Part shown: one piece after another, positions 44,382 through 54,055 of the stretch
Position numbering within the stretch: position 1 is the stretch's first letter
Layout: each line of letters begins with the position of its first letter
Source: JAJTCH01 sp040386195
GTDB taxonomy: Bacteria; Pseudomonadota; Alphaproteobacteria; Rickettsiales; UBA1997
DNA: 64,000 nucleotides
Direction of reading: 5' to 3'
NCBI GenBank assembly: GCA_040386195.1
Contig: JAZKFV010000006.1
Coordinates: forward strand, 62,001-126,000
Notes under the pieces: model-generated
Seen by the model: the letters and a program-made list of their open reading frames with translations, nothing else
Told to the model about the DNA's origin: nothing
Database searches by the model: none
Made by a program: the position numbers and the translations under genes

Positions 44382-45692
44382 TTAAATCTTCCGCAATTCG
44401 CTTAATTTTATCCCCAAAGTTTTGGCAATTCCTTTGGCTTTATTGATGGTTTCTTGCCATTCTTTTTGTGGATTGGAATCGAAAGTGATTGCCCCGCCAA
44501 CTTGAAATTCGAATTGATCTTCCTTGATAATTAAAGTGCGAATAACCACCGATAATTCGCAATCTTGTGCGCCAATAAATCCAATAGCTCCGCTATAAAC
44601 TCCGCGATTTTGCTGTTCTAATTCTTGACAAATTTCCATTGCTTTAATTTTCGGTGCGCCAGTCATTGAGCCGGCGGGAAAGCAGGATTTGATGATGTCT
44701 AAATTGCTTGATTGTGGGTTTTTAATTGCGCAAATATCAGAAGAAAGATGATGCAGGGTTTTGTAGCTGGAAATTTTAAATAAATTTTCCACCCGCACCG
44801 ATCCAGCCAGGCAGTTTCTGGATAAATCGTTTCTAACTAAATCAACAATCATTAAATTTTCCGCTTGTTCTTTGGAGCTATTTTGAAGATTTTTTTTAGC
44901 GGCGGCGTCTAGTTTTTGATCTTTAAATCTTTTTGCCGTGCCTTTAATTGGGCTGGATAAAACTTTGCCTTGCGCATCAATTTTTAAAAATAATTCCGGG
45001 CTCGAAGAGATAATATAATTTTTATCAAGTTTTAAAAATGCGCTGTAATTTGCAGGGCTTTCACGGTTTAGTTTGAGGAAAATTTCAAAAGGGTTTTGGG
45101 GTTTTGTTGTAAATTTTCCAAAGAATTTGCGAGTTAAATTGGCTTGATAAATATCGCCATTTTTGATGTGAGTTTGGATGGATTTTACTTTGTGGAAATA
45201 TTCGGATTTGCTGAAGTTAGAATCTATCGTCATTGCGAGCCGCTTTATGCGGCGTGGCAATCCAGTTTTGTTGCTGATAATTTTCTGGATTGCCACGTCG
45301 TGGCTAACACCGCTTCTGGCAATGACGGAAACTTGTTTCTCATTATGATCAAACTCAAGCACCAAACCAAAATTAATCATCCACAAATTTGGCAAATCTA
45401 TAAATGATTTTTTGCCATTTTGCAAATCTTCTAACTGGTTTTTTAAATCATACCCCAAATAGCCAAAATATTGGCTCGACAAGTTTTTTTCTAACTCAGA
45501 AAAATCATCAGCAATAATTTCTTTTTGCGGATAAAGACATAGATAAGATTTAGAATTGTCAATTTGCCCACTCAAACCTGAATATAAAAAAACCCAATTT
45601 TCCTGATAATCAGAAACAGCAATTTGCGCCGCTAAATCAAGGGGTTCAATCCAATTCGCTAATATTGAAGATATAGATTTTTTTGTGATCAT
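44382..45692 (-). CDS. pabB: Aminodeoxychorismate synthase component I (PabB)
   Basis: The protein (436 aa) belongs to the chorismate-binding family. It has PIKGTAKR with Lys250, the residue that marks PabB, where anthranilate synthase has PIAGT. Further motifs are MIVDLVRNDLSRNC, FPAGSMTGAPKIKAMEI and RGVYSGAIGF. With glutamine amidotransferase it makes aminodeoxychorismate for folate. Residues about 122-155 (SVIARSGVSHDVAIQ onward) are encoded by an inserted palindromic repeat and should form an extra loop. Its start overlaps the stop of the ankyrin gene (ATGA), and pabC lies further upstream in the same unit. Confidence 0.93.
   Translation of the reverse strand: MITKKSISSILANWIEPLDLAAQIAVSDYQENWVFLYSGLSGQIDNSKSYLCLYPQKEIIADDFSELEKNLSSQYFGYLGYDLKNQLEDLQNGKKSFIDLPNLWMINFGLVLEFDHNEKQVSVIARSGVSHDVAIQKIISNKTGLPRRIKRLAMTIDSNFSKSEYFHKVKSIQTHIKNGDIYQANLTRKFFGKFTTKPQNPFEIFLKLNRESPANYSAFLKLDKNYIISSSPELFLKIDAQGKVLSSPIKGTAKRFKDQKLDAAAKKNLQNSSKEQAENLMIVDLVRNDLSRNCLAGSVRVENLFKISSYKTLHHLSSDICAIKNPQSSNLDIIKSCFPAGSMTGAPKIKAMEICQELEQQNRGVYSGAIGFIGAQDCELSVVIRTLIIKEDQFEFQVGGAITFDSNPQKEWQETINKAKGIAKTLGIKLSELRKI
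45228..45327. repeat. palindromic repeat element E4 inserted in frame in pabB
   Basis: The arms begin CGTCATTGCGAGCCGC (45228 on) and end GCTTCTGGCAATGACG (to 45327). The inner parts TGGCAATCCAG (45255-45265) and CTGGATTGCCA (45285-45295) pair exactly. The element of about 100 bp is read through without a stop and adds about 33 residues to PabB. This is the situation described for Rickettsia palindromic elements. Confidence 0.88.
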
Positions 45693-48304
45693 TTTGGTAA
45701 ATCCATTTCTGGAATTGGTGGTTTTAATCTTGATCCCGAAATTCTCGCAGACGCTTCTGGAGATTTGGGCGCGGTTTGTGGTGATTGCCTTGTTAATCTT
45801 TCTATGGATATTTTTATTGTTTCCACTTCTGTTTCTAATCTTTTCACTTGTGTTGATAAAATGCTTGGATCTTTTTTTACCTCTTCATCTTCGTCCCAAT
45901 CCATCACAAATGGCTGCTTTTTTTGTGGAGCTTCACTAGTTATTGAAGGGTCAAATTTAGATCTTAATGATGCTATTTTGGATCCAACTTTCTTTGGAGC
46001 TTGTCGAATTTTTGGTAAGTTATTTTTTACTTCTATTGTCACTTCTTTTAATTGAGCTACTAAACGACTAGCTAATTGTGTATTGATTTCTACTTTTTCA
46101 TTAAAGTGCTTTTGATCGTTGAATATAGTGCCAAGAAGCATTGTGGTCATTAAATAAGCTGGCTCAGATATTCCGGCTAATTTATTTTTAGCAAGCTGTT
46201 CTTGTATGTTAGGAATTTGTTTTTTGATGCCGCCAATTAATTTATGGATAGGATTTGATTGTTCTAAATCAGCCTGATGGTTAATGATTTTCTGGATATT
46301 ATCCAAAATTTCTTCATCCATAACCATTTTTCTAGCTAATTCCTCAGATAATAAATCAATGCTTGCACCACCGTCTCCGGCTAATTTAGCTATTTTGTGA
46401 CACTTCGCCTCAAAATCTTTCTCGTCAACCATAGTAATTAAGGCATCGATAACGCAATTAGCAAAATTTCCAAAAGGCGCACTTCCGATAATGTTTTGAG
46501 TAAAATTATAAATTTTTCTTTTGGCGCTGATATTAAATGAAGCGTTGGTAATGCTAGCATTTTGAATTGCGCGGATAATTGAGTTAATTTGTAATTGCAG
46601 ATCAGTGTATAATCTTGCTTTTTGTGGGTCAGATTTAATTTTGGCTATCTGATCGGCAATTTGTTCTCGATCATATTCATCCGCTCCACTACCTGATAAA
46701 TATAGACGATTTTTGGCGTCATCGCCATAAAGGAATCCGCCTTTTAATTGTGCTTCTTTGAATTTATGTTGTAAATTTTGAGCAATATTTTTTGTTGATT
46801 CTAAAGTTTTTAAGTCTTCATTTAACCTTGATAAATCTAGTCTAATTGTAGTTAATTCCTCCTGTTTAAGTTGCGCTTCAGTATTTGATGTTTTGGTAGT
46901 TTTTAATAGATTAATTTGCTCGATTAGCTCCCATTGCTTTTTTTCTAGATCGGTAATTTTTAAAAGAATAGTTTGGGTTTGTCCTTCAAATTGTGGAGAA
47001 ATTTGAGTAGAACTTTGTGTTTCATCTTCGCTAATTTCTTGGGGCAATAAACCGTTTTGTGGATCAGATTCTTTCAGTGAGATTTCCACTTTTGTGCTTT
47101 TTAATAATTCTATTATTATTTGATGCCCTTTAAGAATTGCGATATCAAGAGGAGTTTGTCCATCAGCGCGGGGTTGATCAATATCTGCATTTGCTTTGAT
47201 TAATTCAACCAATATATCAAAATGACCATTGCAAGCGGCAATCCAAGCGGGAGTAGTTCCATCATCATCTGTGCCAAGATTAACATTTGCGTTAGCTTTG
47301 ATTAACTCTTTAACAACTTCAAGATGCCCATTTTGTGCCGCAATATAAAGCGCAGTAAATCCAGCTTCAGTTTTAGTTTTTTGATCAATATCGATTCGTT
47401 TGGCAATTATTTTTTTTACTGCTTCAAGCTTGTTATAATAACTCGCAACATGAAGCAGAGTTATTTCTTGGTCAGCCATTTCTTGAACCATTTCTTGATC
47501 AATATCCCCTTCCAATGGATCAGCTGATTTGCTATAATATTTTCGTTCTACAAAATTAGTAGTATAGGTAGTCGTTCTAGCTTTTTCCTGATTCTTTACA
47601 TATTCAAGATAATAAACTATGTTTTGATCAGCAGTTGCGCCTAATGAAATTAATTTTTCTACTGATTCAATTTTATTATTTGTGAATGCATAGTGAACAG
47701 GAGTAAAGCCAGACTGACTTGTTCGGTTAACATCTATCCCATTTTTAACCAAAACTTCTAGCACATCAGTCCTGCCAAGCGAGGCCGCAAAGTGTAAAGC
47801 ATTAAGAAACACTACTACTTGATTAACATTTGTACCAAGTTCAATTAATTTTTTTACTACTTCAGTATGACCATCAAATATCGCAAGCCAAAGGAGATTT
47901 TCCCCGTTTTCAAATTGGTGATTAATATTTGCACCTAACTCAATTAATCTTTTTGCTAAGTCAATATGATTATTTTTTAATGCTACATAAAGTGGGGTAG
48001 CGCCACTTCTCGATTCTTGATCAACATTAAAACCTTGCGAGATTAATCTTTCTACTTCGGCAAAATCACCATTTTCTGTCGCCTTGTGCAAAGCAAGATA
48101 ATCTTCACCCAGAACAAAGTTGATAACTTTTTTTACATTTTCTCTGCTTGTTTCATCTAACGATGTATTTCTATAAAGCGCTTTTGATATCTCCAGCGCT
48201 TGTTCTTTAGTGAGTGAATCAGGATCTAATTCTAATGTTTTAATTTCATTATATTTTAAATAATTGAGGATATTTCTAAGGTCATTTTTTTCTAGTGGCA
48301 ACAT
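45689..48304 (-). CDS. Ankyrin-repeat protein with C-terminal coiled coil, 871 aa
   Basis: About nine ankyrin repeats fill residues 70-410 (for example ATPLYVALKNNHIDLAKRLI and FTALYIAAQNGHLEVVKELI). An irregular insert of about 50 residues lies after the fifth. A coiled coil follows (about 440-520). The C-terminal 340 residues are helical and unrecognised, with a Pro-rich end. There is no signal peptide. Ankyrin proteins in Rickettsiales are often secreted into the host; whether this one is cannot be seen here. It lies between pabC and pabB on the same strand and overlaps the pabB start by 4 bases. Confidence 0.92.
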   Translation of the reverse strand: MLPLEKNDLRNILNYLKYNEIKTLELDPDSLTKEQALEISKALYRNTSLDETSRENVKKVINFVLGEDYLALHKATENGDFAEVERLISQGFNVDQESRSGATPLYVALKNNHIDLAKRLIELGANINHQFENGENLLWLAIFDGHTEVVKKLIELGTNVNQVVVFLNALHFAASLGRTDVLEVLVKNGIDVNRTSQSGFTPVHYAFTNNKIESVEKLISLGATADQNIVYYLEYVKNQEKARTTTYTTNFVERKYYSKSADPLEGDIDQEMVQEMADQEITLLHVASYYNKLEAVKKIIAKRIDIDQKTKTEAGFTALYIAAQNGHLEVVKELIKANANVNLGTDDDGTTPAWIAACNGHFDILVELIKANADIDQPRADGQTPLDIAILKGHQIIIELLKSTKVEISLKESDPQNGLLPQEISEDETQSSTQISPQFEGQTQTILLKITDLEKKQWELIEQINLLKTTKTSNTEAQLKQEELTTIRLDLSRLNEDLKTLESTKNIAQNLQHKFKEAQLKGGFLYGDDAKNRLYLSGSGADEYDREQIADQIAKIKSDPQKARLYTDLQLQINSIIRAIQNASITNASFNISAKRKIYNFTQNIIGSAPFGNFANCVIDALITMVDEKDFEAKCHKIAKLAGDGGASIDLLSEELARKMVMDEEILDNIQKIINHQADLEQSNPIHKLIGGIKKQIPNIQEQLAKNKLAGISEPAYLMTTMLLGTIFNDQKHFNEKVEINTQLASRLVAQLKEVTIEVKNNLPKIRQAPKKVGSKIASLRSKFDPSITSEAPQKKQPFVMDWDEDEEVKKDPSILSTQVKRLETEVETIKISIERLTRQSPQTAPKSPEASARISGSRLKPPIPEMDLPK

Positions 48305-48442
48305 GATGATTTAATAGATTTGATTGGATAGTTTATAAGGTCTTAATGGTGGTAAAGCTTCAACGATATTTTTTAATTTTACAACCCTCTTAGTGCTATT
48401 GGAAAAAAATCCAAATAAAATAATCAAAGCAATTTATTCGGA

Positions 48443-49261
48443 TCAATTTTTAATGTCCTCATCCAACAAATTAGCAAAAATTTTGCTGTATTTTTTATTT
48501 TTAAATTCTGATTCAGCAATTTTATCAACCGCCAAAACGCCAATTGCAACATTGGTAATAAAGGCTTCATCGGCATTTAATAAATCAGTAATTTTGGCTT
48601 TGGCTAATTTAATTTTGATTGGTGAAAGTTCTAAAATTTTTTCTCTGATTGTTCCAAGCAAACAGCCGCAATCTGGATGTGGTGTGTATAAAATATTATC
48701 TTTAATCCAAAAAATATTTGCCGAACTGGTTTCGCAAATTTGCTTTTTGTTATTTAAAATTATTGCATCAAAACAATTTTGTTCAACTGCTTCCAGCTTT
48801 GCCAATGTTGAGTTTAAGCCTTGGGATAATTTGTAATTTACTGGTAGAGATTTTAGTGAGGGTTTTTGTAGAGTGCTGATACAAAGTTTGATTGGAGATT
48901 TTGGTTGTGGATTGAGTGGTAAAGTTTCAATCACAATAGTTGGTTGAATATTTTTTTGTGGCAAATAACCAACACTGCCAACGCCGCGACTAATATTAAT
49001 TCGCAAATAGCCATTTTGGATTTTATTTTTTTCAATAATTTGCAAACAAGATTGCTGAAGATTTTTATCAGCAAAATTAATTTTGATTGCCTTCAAACCA
49101 GCTTTTAATCTGGCTTGATGAGCTTGCCAATTATAAATTTTGCCGCCAAAAATTAGGCAAGTTTCAAAAACACCATCGCCAAAACGAAAGCCACGATCCT
49201 GAACGCTGATTGTGGCTTTGTGGGCTAGAACAATTTTGTTATTGATGAAAATGTGAGTCAT
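48443..49261 (-). CDS. pabC: Class IV PLP aminotransferase/lyase, probably aminodeoxychorismate lyase (PabC)
   Basis: The protein (272 aa) has the class IV signatures QDRGFRFGDGVFET near the N-terminus and ETSSANIFWIKD and GCLLGTIREKILEL towards the C-terminus, with a Lys in YKLSQGLN as the PLP anchor region. D-alanine and branched-chain aminotransferases share this fold. The presence of pabB in the same unit favours PabC, which releases p-aminobenzoate from aminodeoxychorismate. It starts 3 bases after the 965-aa gene. Confidence 0.82.
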   Translation of the reverse strand: MTHIFINNKIVLAHKATISVQDRGFRFGDGVFETCLIFGGKIYNWQAHQARLKAGLKAIKINFADKNLQQSCLQIIEKNKIQNGYLRINISRGVGSVGYLPQKNIQPTIVIETLPLNPQPKSPIKLCISTLQKPSLKSLPVNYKLSQGLNSTLAKLEAVEQNCFDAIILNNKKQICETSSANIFWIKDNILYTPHPDCGCLLGTIREKILELSPIKIKLAKAKITDLLNADEAFITNVAIGVLAVDKIAESEFKNKKYSKIFANLLDEDIKN

Positions 49262-49264
49262 TTA

Positions 49265-52162
49265 TTACCTTATAAAATCAACGCCGACTGATTGAGAAAG
49301 TGGAATTTTTTCTTTTTCAACGCCAAGCGAAATTAAAAATTGTTGTTCTTCCTTACTATAACTTGTTTTATCAACAACCATATCGCCCGAAGAAAATTGT
49401 TGAACTGATGAAGGTCGCAAACCTTGTTCTGCCTCAGTTTGTGGTGTAAAAATAATTTCCGATAGATTAGGAAAAAATTGTCTGACCATAGTTTTTTTGC
49501 TTTCGTCATCGAAAGGTTGCCCTGATAATAATTTTTGAAGTTCGCCAGCCAATGATTTGCTAAATTCGTTATAGCCAGTTTTAGATTGTGAACTAGGTCT
49601 TTTTTCTGCTAAAGTTTCTAAAATTTGATATCTAGACAATAAACTTTCTTTGGCAAACGCACCGTAAATAATTTTAAAAGCACTATGTTTAATCTCTAGT
49701 GAACCTTCGGGCGTACCTAAAATTGCGCCTTTAGATTTTGTAAAAAATTCTTGCAGTTGAGTTTCAAAATTCGCAGCGCGACCTTCAGCGCCTTCTAAAT
49801 CAAAAAACTTAACTATTGATATAAAATCAGCAGGATGAGTTAGAGTTTTACTGCAAACAATTTCTAAAAGATCTCCATAATTTTTTTGTTCAAAATCTCG
49901 ATTTTGATAATTATCAGAAAATTGAGTTAGAAACACAAAAAATTTGGTTCGGTCGATTTTCTTAATAAATTCAAGATCTTGCGGCTCTAATTCTGCAGAT
50001 TTTATTTTATCGCCAAGATCTTCAAGTGTTGAATGTTCAAGATTTATTTCTTGCAGCTTTAAAAACCACTGCTGTTTGTTTTGGTCTGAATCTTTAAAAA
50101 CATCTTCAATTGTTTTTAAAATTAGGTATTTATATTCCGTAAAAGAAACCAAGACTTTATGAGCAAATCTTGCCATTAAATCCGGCCTAACTTGCTTGAT
50201 ATAATCTTCAAGGATAAGCCCTTGGGCAATAACTGATTCAAATACTCTAACTTCATGACTTCTGTAATCTGCAATCATTCCTTCAACTGTGCTGGTTCTG
50301 CGAAACATTTTTTCTATATCGTCTTGGCTTAAATAATCTCCTACAATGATCTGACTTTTTATTTTGTTGCCAAGATCTTCAAGTCTCGATGCTTCAAGAT
50401 GTTGTTCTTGTAGATCTTTAAACCACTGCTGTTCTTTTTGGTCTGAATCTTTAAAAACATCTGCAATTGCTTTTAAAATTTGGTATTTATCTGGCGTGAT
50501 AGAATTCAAGACACCATTAACAAGTTTCTCAATTAAATAGGTGTCAATTTTCCTGATATAATCTTCAAGGTTAAGTCCTTGAGCGATAACTGATTCAAAT
50601 ACTTTGATCAAAAGTTGTTTATCGCTTAGATAAAAAGTCATTTCTTCAACTGCGCTGACTTTAATAAACATTTTTTCTATAGCTTCTATACTTAAATGAT
50701 CTTGTTCAATTCTTGACCTTTTTGAAGATGGATCGCTAAAATCGGTAAAATCTTTTCGAAGCCATGATAAAGCTTTTTCATTGGTAGTAATACCCATTGT
50801 GCTTGCACCTCCTGTCAAATCATAAACTGCCACAGGTGGTGACAAAATTTCTTTGAGCTTAGCCAATGCTGGTTCAAGAGTTGAAATTAAAGAATGCGCA
50901 TTTTTTAAGGAACTCACATCAATTCCTAATTTTTCAAGCTGATGTGTATTTTTTAAAATGGTTAGCCAAAATTTTATTGTTTGTGCTGCGCTATTTGTGA
51001 GTGATGTTGAGTATTTTTCTAGCGCCTGCTTTGGCATAGAAAAAGTTTTGATAATGAATTCGTCAATATCTGTTTTAGCCCAACTTTGATCAGAACCTTG
51101 ATCTGTGGTTTGGTCAAATGTTGATAAAACAGCTCCTAGTTTTTCTAAATCGCTTTTCAATAAAGTTTGCACCTCATCAGCTATTGGGTATATTGCGCCA
51201 ATATCAGATGCAAAATCCTTATTATTTATTGCAAATAAAATTGCTAATCGTTCTTTTTTATCACCTTGAATTTCCGGACTAAGATAATCTCCGTACATAA
51301 AATTCAAAACAGCATTACTATCGGTTAATGTTTCAAGAAAACCCTTAGATAACTCGCTTAAATATTGACTCCAATCCTGATCAGATTTTTCTTGCGTTTG
51401 AGTTTTTTCTTGTGTCTCAGTTTTTGGTTTTACAAATTCTGATGCTTTCTTGGCTATCTGATTATTTTTATAAAATTCTGCCGCTCTATCAATAAGAAGG
51501 TCATAATTTTGTTTTACTAGTTCAAAATCAATTTGATCTTGATCTTCACGCGATAGTAGCAAAACAGTAATAGTTTCAAATAAATCTGATTCTGGATCTT
51601 TTAATTCTTCAATTTTTTTCTTTAGCGCTTCATCATCTAATCCATCTTCCAATTCTAAAATGCTATTAGGAAAGTTAATGGCGTAAATCATTCCCTTTTC
51701 TTCATCCATTAATAATATCTCAGTTAGTAATTCTGCGTGAAAATCTTTATCTAAAATTTTTTGCATTCCATTTTTTTGCAGTTCGCGTGCGGCAAATTCT
51801 CTTTCCTCTTTGTGGTGATCAATTATACAGTTGGTCAAAAATCTCATTGTATTAACCATTTTCTCTCTCAACTCTGGCTCTGCATCTTGATAAAATTCTA
51901 ACACCAAATTATAAGCAAGAATCACTTTAGAAATATGACTTGTCCCTTGACTTGTCTCATCGCAAGAATCGGTGCATAAACGAATAATATCTAAAGGCAA
52001 ACGTTCATCTGTTCTGTCTTCAACCCATTGATTTGCTCGTTGAAAAAATATTCTTACTCTTGCTTTTTGATCGTCATTTAATCCGGGCATAAATATTTGT
52101 AATTTTGTTTTTAAAAAAGGAATATAAGTTAATCCAAGTTTTTGAAGTAATTTGAGTGACAA
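49265..52162 (-). CDS. hypothetical protein, 965 aa, with internal 121-aa duplication
   Basis: The frame opens at TTG 52162; an ATG at 52090 (residue 25) is an alternative start. The protein is almost entirely helical and unrecognised. A tandem duplication of 121 residues (363 bp) lies at about 492-612 and 613-733. Shared landmarks are IEKMF, VFESVIAQGL, EDYI, DVFKDSD, QQWF and LEDLG. There is no signal peptide or membrane segment. The gene is the first of a minus-strand unit with pabC, the ankyrin gene and pabB. An effector-like role is possible by association only. Confidence 0.75.
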   Translation of the reverse strand: MSLKLLQKLGLTYIPFLKTKLQIFMPGLNDDQKARVRIFFQRANQWVEDRTDERLPLDIIRLCTDSCDETSQGTSHISKVILAYNLVLEFYQDAEPELREKMVNTMRFLTNCIIDHHKEEREFAARELQKNGMQKILDKDFHAELLTEILLMDEEKGMIYAINFPNSILELEDGLDDEALKKKIEELKDPESDLFETITVLLLSREDQDQIDFELVKQNYDLLIDRAAEFYKNNQIAKKASEFVKPKTETQEKTQTQEKSDQDWSQYLSELSKGFLETLTDSNAVLNFMYGDYLSPEIQGDKKERLAILFAINNKDFASDIGAIYPIADEVQTLLKSDLEKLGAVLSTFDQTTDQGSDQSWAKTDIDEFIIKTFSMPKQALEKYSTSLTNSAAQTIKFWLTILKNTHQLEKLGIDVSSLKNAHSLISTLEPALAKLKEILSPPVAVYDLTGGASTMGITTNEKALSWLRKDFTDFSDPSSKRSRIEQDHLSIEAIEKMFIKVSAVEEMTFYLSDKQLLIKVFESVIAQGLNLEDYIRKIDTYLIEKLVNGVLNSITPDKYQILKAIADVFKDSDQKEQQWFKDLQEQHLEASRLEDLGNKIKSQIIVGDYLSQDDIEKMFRRTSTVEGMIADYRSHEVRVFESVIAQGLILEDYIKQVRPDLMARFAHKVLVSFTEYKYLILKTIEDVFKDSDQNKQQWFLKLQEINLEHSTLEDLGDKIKSAELEPQDLEFIKKIDRTKFFVFLTQFSDNYQNRDFEQKNYGDLLEIVCSKTLTHPADFISIVKFFDLEGAEGRAANFETQLQEFFTKSKGAILGTPEGSLEIKHSAFKIIYGAFAKESLLSRYQILETLAEKRPSSQSKTGYNEFSKSLAGELQKLLSGQPFDDESKKTMVRQFFPNLSEIIFTPQTEAEQGLRPSSVQQFSSGDMVVDKTSYSKEEQQFLISLGVEKEKIPLSQSVGVDFIR

Positions 52163-52209
52163 CTTAAATTAAAGCTCGTCAGAGATAATAAAATAAAAAA
52201 TAGAATTCA

Positions 52210-53979
52210 ATGTTAAACTTTTTTTCTTCACTTTTTAAATGGCTGTTTATCGCGGCAATTTGGTCGGCGATAATTTTATTTTTTGTTGGTCTTTATTATT
52301 ATCACGACTTGCCCAATCTTGAAGATATGGAAACCGCCAATGATAAGCAGGTGATTGAAGTTTGCTATTCTAACGGCAATAAAATTACCACTTTGGGCGA
52401 TTTATATGCTAATCAAATCACCTTCAACCAAATGCCCGGGCACTTGATTGACGCGGTTATAGCAACTGAAGATCGACGGTTTTTCACTCATGGTGGCGTT
52501 GATTTTTTAGGAATTTTGCGCGCCGCTTATGTCAATTATCGCGCTGATAAAATAGTGCAGGGCGGCAGCACCATCACGCAGCAGTTGGCAAAAATGATGT
52601 TCTTAAAACCAGAGCGCACTTTTAAAAGAAAGGTGCAAGAGTTGATGCTGGCTTGGCAAATGGAGAGAACTTTTAGCAAGGAACAAATCTTAACTTTATA
52701 TTTGAACCGCGCCTATTTTGGCTCGGGCAATTATGGCATTGCTAGCGCTTCGCGATATTATTTCAATAAACCGGTTGCCAAATTAAATTTGAATGAATCA
52801 GCAATGCTGGCTGGTTTATTAAAAGCGCCGTCAAAATTATCACCAAATAATAATCAAAAATTAACCGCCAAAAGAACGCGGCAAGTGTTGGAAAATATGG
52901 TTGATGCCGGTTATCTAAATGACGATAATATTGAAGAAATTAAAAAACCAATTGCTTATCAAAATGATAAATTGCAGCGTTTATATTTTTCTGATTATGT
53001 TGCCAATCAATTTCCCGACTACCTCTCCAAAGCCGACCAGAGCTCGCATAATCGTTTTTCAATCATCACCACTTTGGATGAAAAATTGCAAAAAATTGTT
53101 GAAGATCAAGCTAATAATTTTGTCAAAAAGAATGATAAAAAATTAGGCAAAAGTGAAATAGCTTTGATTTTAATGAGCAAAGATGGCGCAGTTTTGGCAA
53201 TGTCGGGCGGCAAGGATTATCAAAAAAGTCAATTCAATCGCGCCATATACGCCAAGCGCCAAGCTGGTTCAGCTTTTAAACTTTTTGTTTATTTAACCGC
53301 GCTGCAAAATGGTTTTAGCCCTGATGATAAAATAGAAGATAAAAAAGTGAGTTTGGGCGGCTGGTCGCCGGAAAATTATGAAAAAAAATATTATGGGCAA
53401 GTAACTTTGCAGCAAGCTTTTGCCAAATCTTTAAACTCAGTTGCGGTGCAGCTTATTGCTAAGTTGGATAAAAAATTAATTATTAAAAACGCTTTAAAAA
53501 TGGGAATTATTTCCGACATTGATAATAACGATGCAACCTTGGCGCTGGGCACAACTCAAGTTAGCTTGCTCGAAATGGTTAATAGTTACGCAGCCATTGC
53601 CAACAATGGAATGGCGGTTTTGCCTTATACGGTGGAAAAAATTTCTGGCGCCAATGAAAATAAAGGGGAGAAATTTTTATACCAAAAACAAGCCGACGAA
53701 CCTTATCAAATTATTGAAGAAAAAGATGTGGAAGCGATGAAAGAAATGCTCCGCGAAGTGGTTGAAACCGGAACTGGCAAAGCTGCCAATGTTGCCAAAA
53801 ATATTTACGGCAAAACCGGCACCAGTCAAAATTATCGCGACGCTTGGTTTATTGGTTTTGATGATAAATATGTTTTGGGAGTTTGGATTGGAAATGACGA
53901 TAATAAGCCAACCAATAATATTACCGGCGGAACCTTGCCAGCACAGCTTTTTGGTCAGGTTATGAAAAAGATTAATTAG
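52210..53979 (+). CDS. Class A penicillin-binding protein (PBP1A type), short form
   Basis: The protein (589 aa) has one N-terminal membrane anchor (about 10-30), a GT51 glycosyltransferase domain with catalytic Glu87 in TEDRRFFTHGG and GGSTITQQLAK, and a transpeptidase domain with Ser354-x-x-Lys357 (GSAFKLF), Ser407-Leu-Asn409 and Lys535-Thr-Gly. It polymerises and cross-links peptidoglycan. At under 600 residues it lacks the inserted domains of the E. coli PBP1A (about 850). It probably works with the LpoA-like lipoprotein at 25588, an inference from family pairing. Confidence 0.93.
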   Translation: MLNFFSSLFKWLFIAAIWSAIILFFVGLYYYHDLPNLEDMETANDKQVIEVCYSNGNKITTLGDLYANQITFNQMPGHLIDAVIATEDRRFFTHGGVDFLGILRAAYVNYRADKIVQGGSTITQQLAKMMFLKPERTFKRKVQELMLAWQMERTFSKEQILTLYLNRAYFGSGNYGIASASRYYFNKPVAKLNLNESAMLAGLLKAPSKLSPNNNQKLTAKRTRQVLENMVDAGYLNDDNIEEIKKPIAYQNDKLQRLYFSDYVANQFPDYLSKADQSSHNRFSIITTLDEKLQKIVEDQANNFVKKNDKKLGKSEIALILMSKDGAVLAMSGGKDYQKSQFNRAIYAKRQAGSAFKLFVYLTALQNGFSPDDKIEDKKVSLGGWSPENYEKKYYGQVTLQQAFAKSLNSVAVQLIAKLDKKLIIKNALKMGIISDIDNNDATLALGTTQVSLLEMVNSYAAIANNGMAVLPYTVEKISGANENKGEKFLYQKQADEPYQIIEEKDVEAMKEMLREVVETGTGKAANVAKNIYGKTGTSQNYRDAWFIGFDDKYVLGVWIGNDDNKPTNNITGGTLPAQLFGQVMKKIN

Positions 53980-54009
53980 TCTTATAACTTCTTGAATAAT
54001 TATAATTAA

Positions 54010-54027
54010 TTTGTCATTCTGAGCGCT
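54010..54027. repeat. relic half of a GTCATTCTGAGCG palindromic element
   Basis: TTTGTCATTCTGAGCGCT between the PBP gene and ftsZ matches one arm tip of the elements at 31318 and 63713. The partner arm is absent, so this is probably a decayed copy. Confidence 0.45.
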
Positions 54028-54055
54028 TAATTTTTAATCAATAAATCAATTAAAT

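Noticed and set aside
45144..45407. Plus-strand frame of 87 aa opposite pabB
   Set aside because: It is antisense to pabB and owes its length to the stop-free palindromic element E4.
44382..45692. Anthranilate synthase component I (TrpE), given trpBA nearby
   Set aside because: The PIKGT motif with Lys250 marks PabB, and a class IV lyase gene lies in the same unit.
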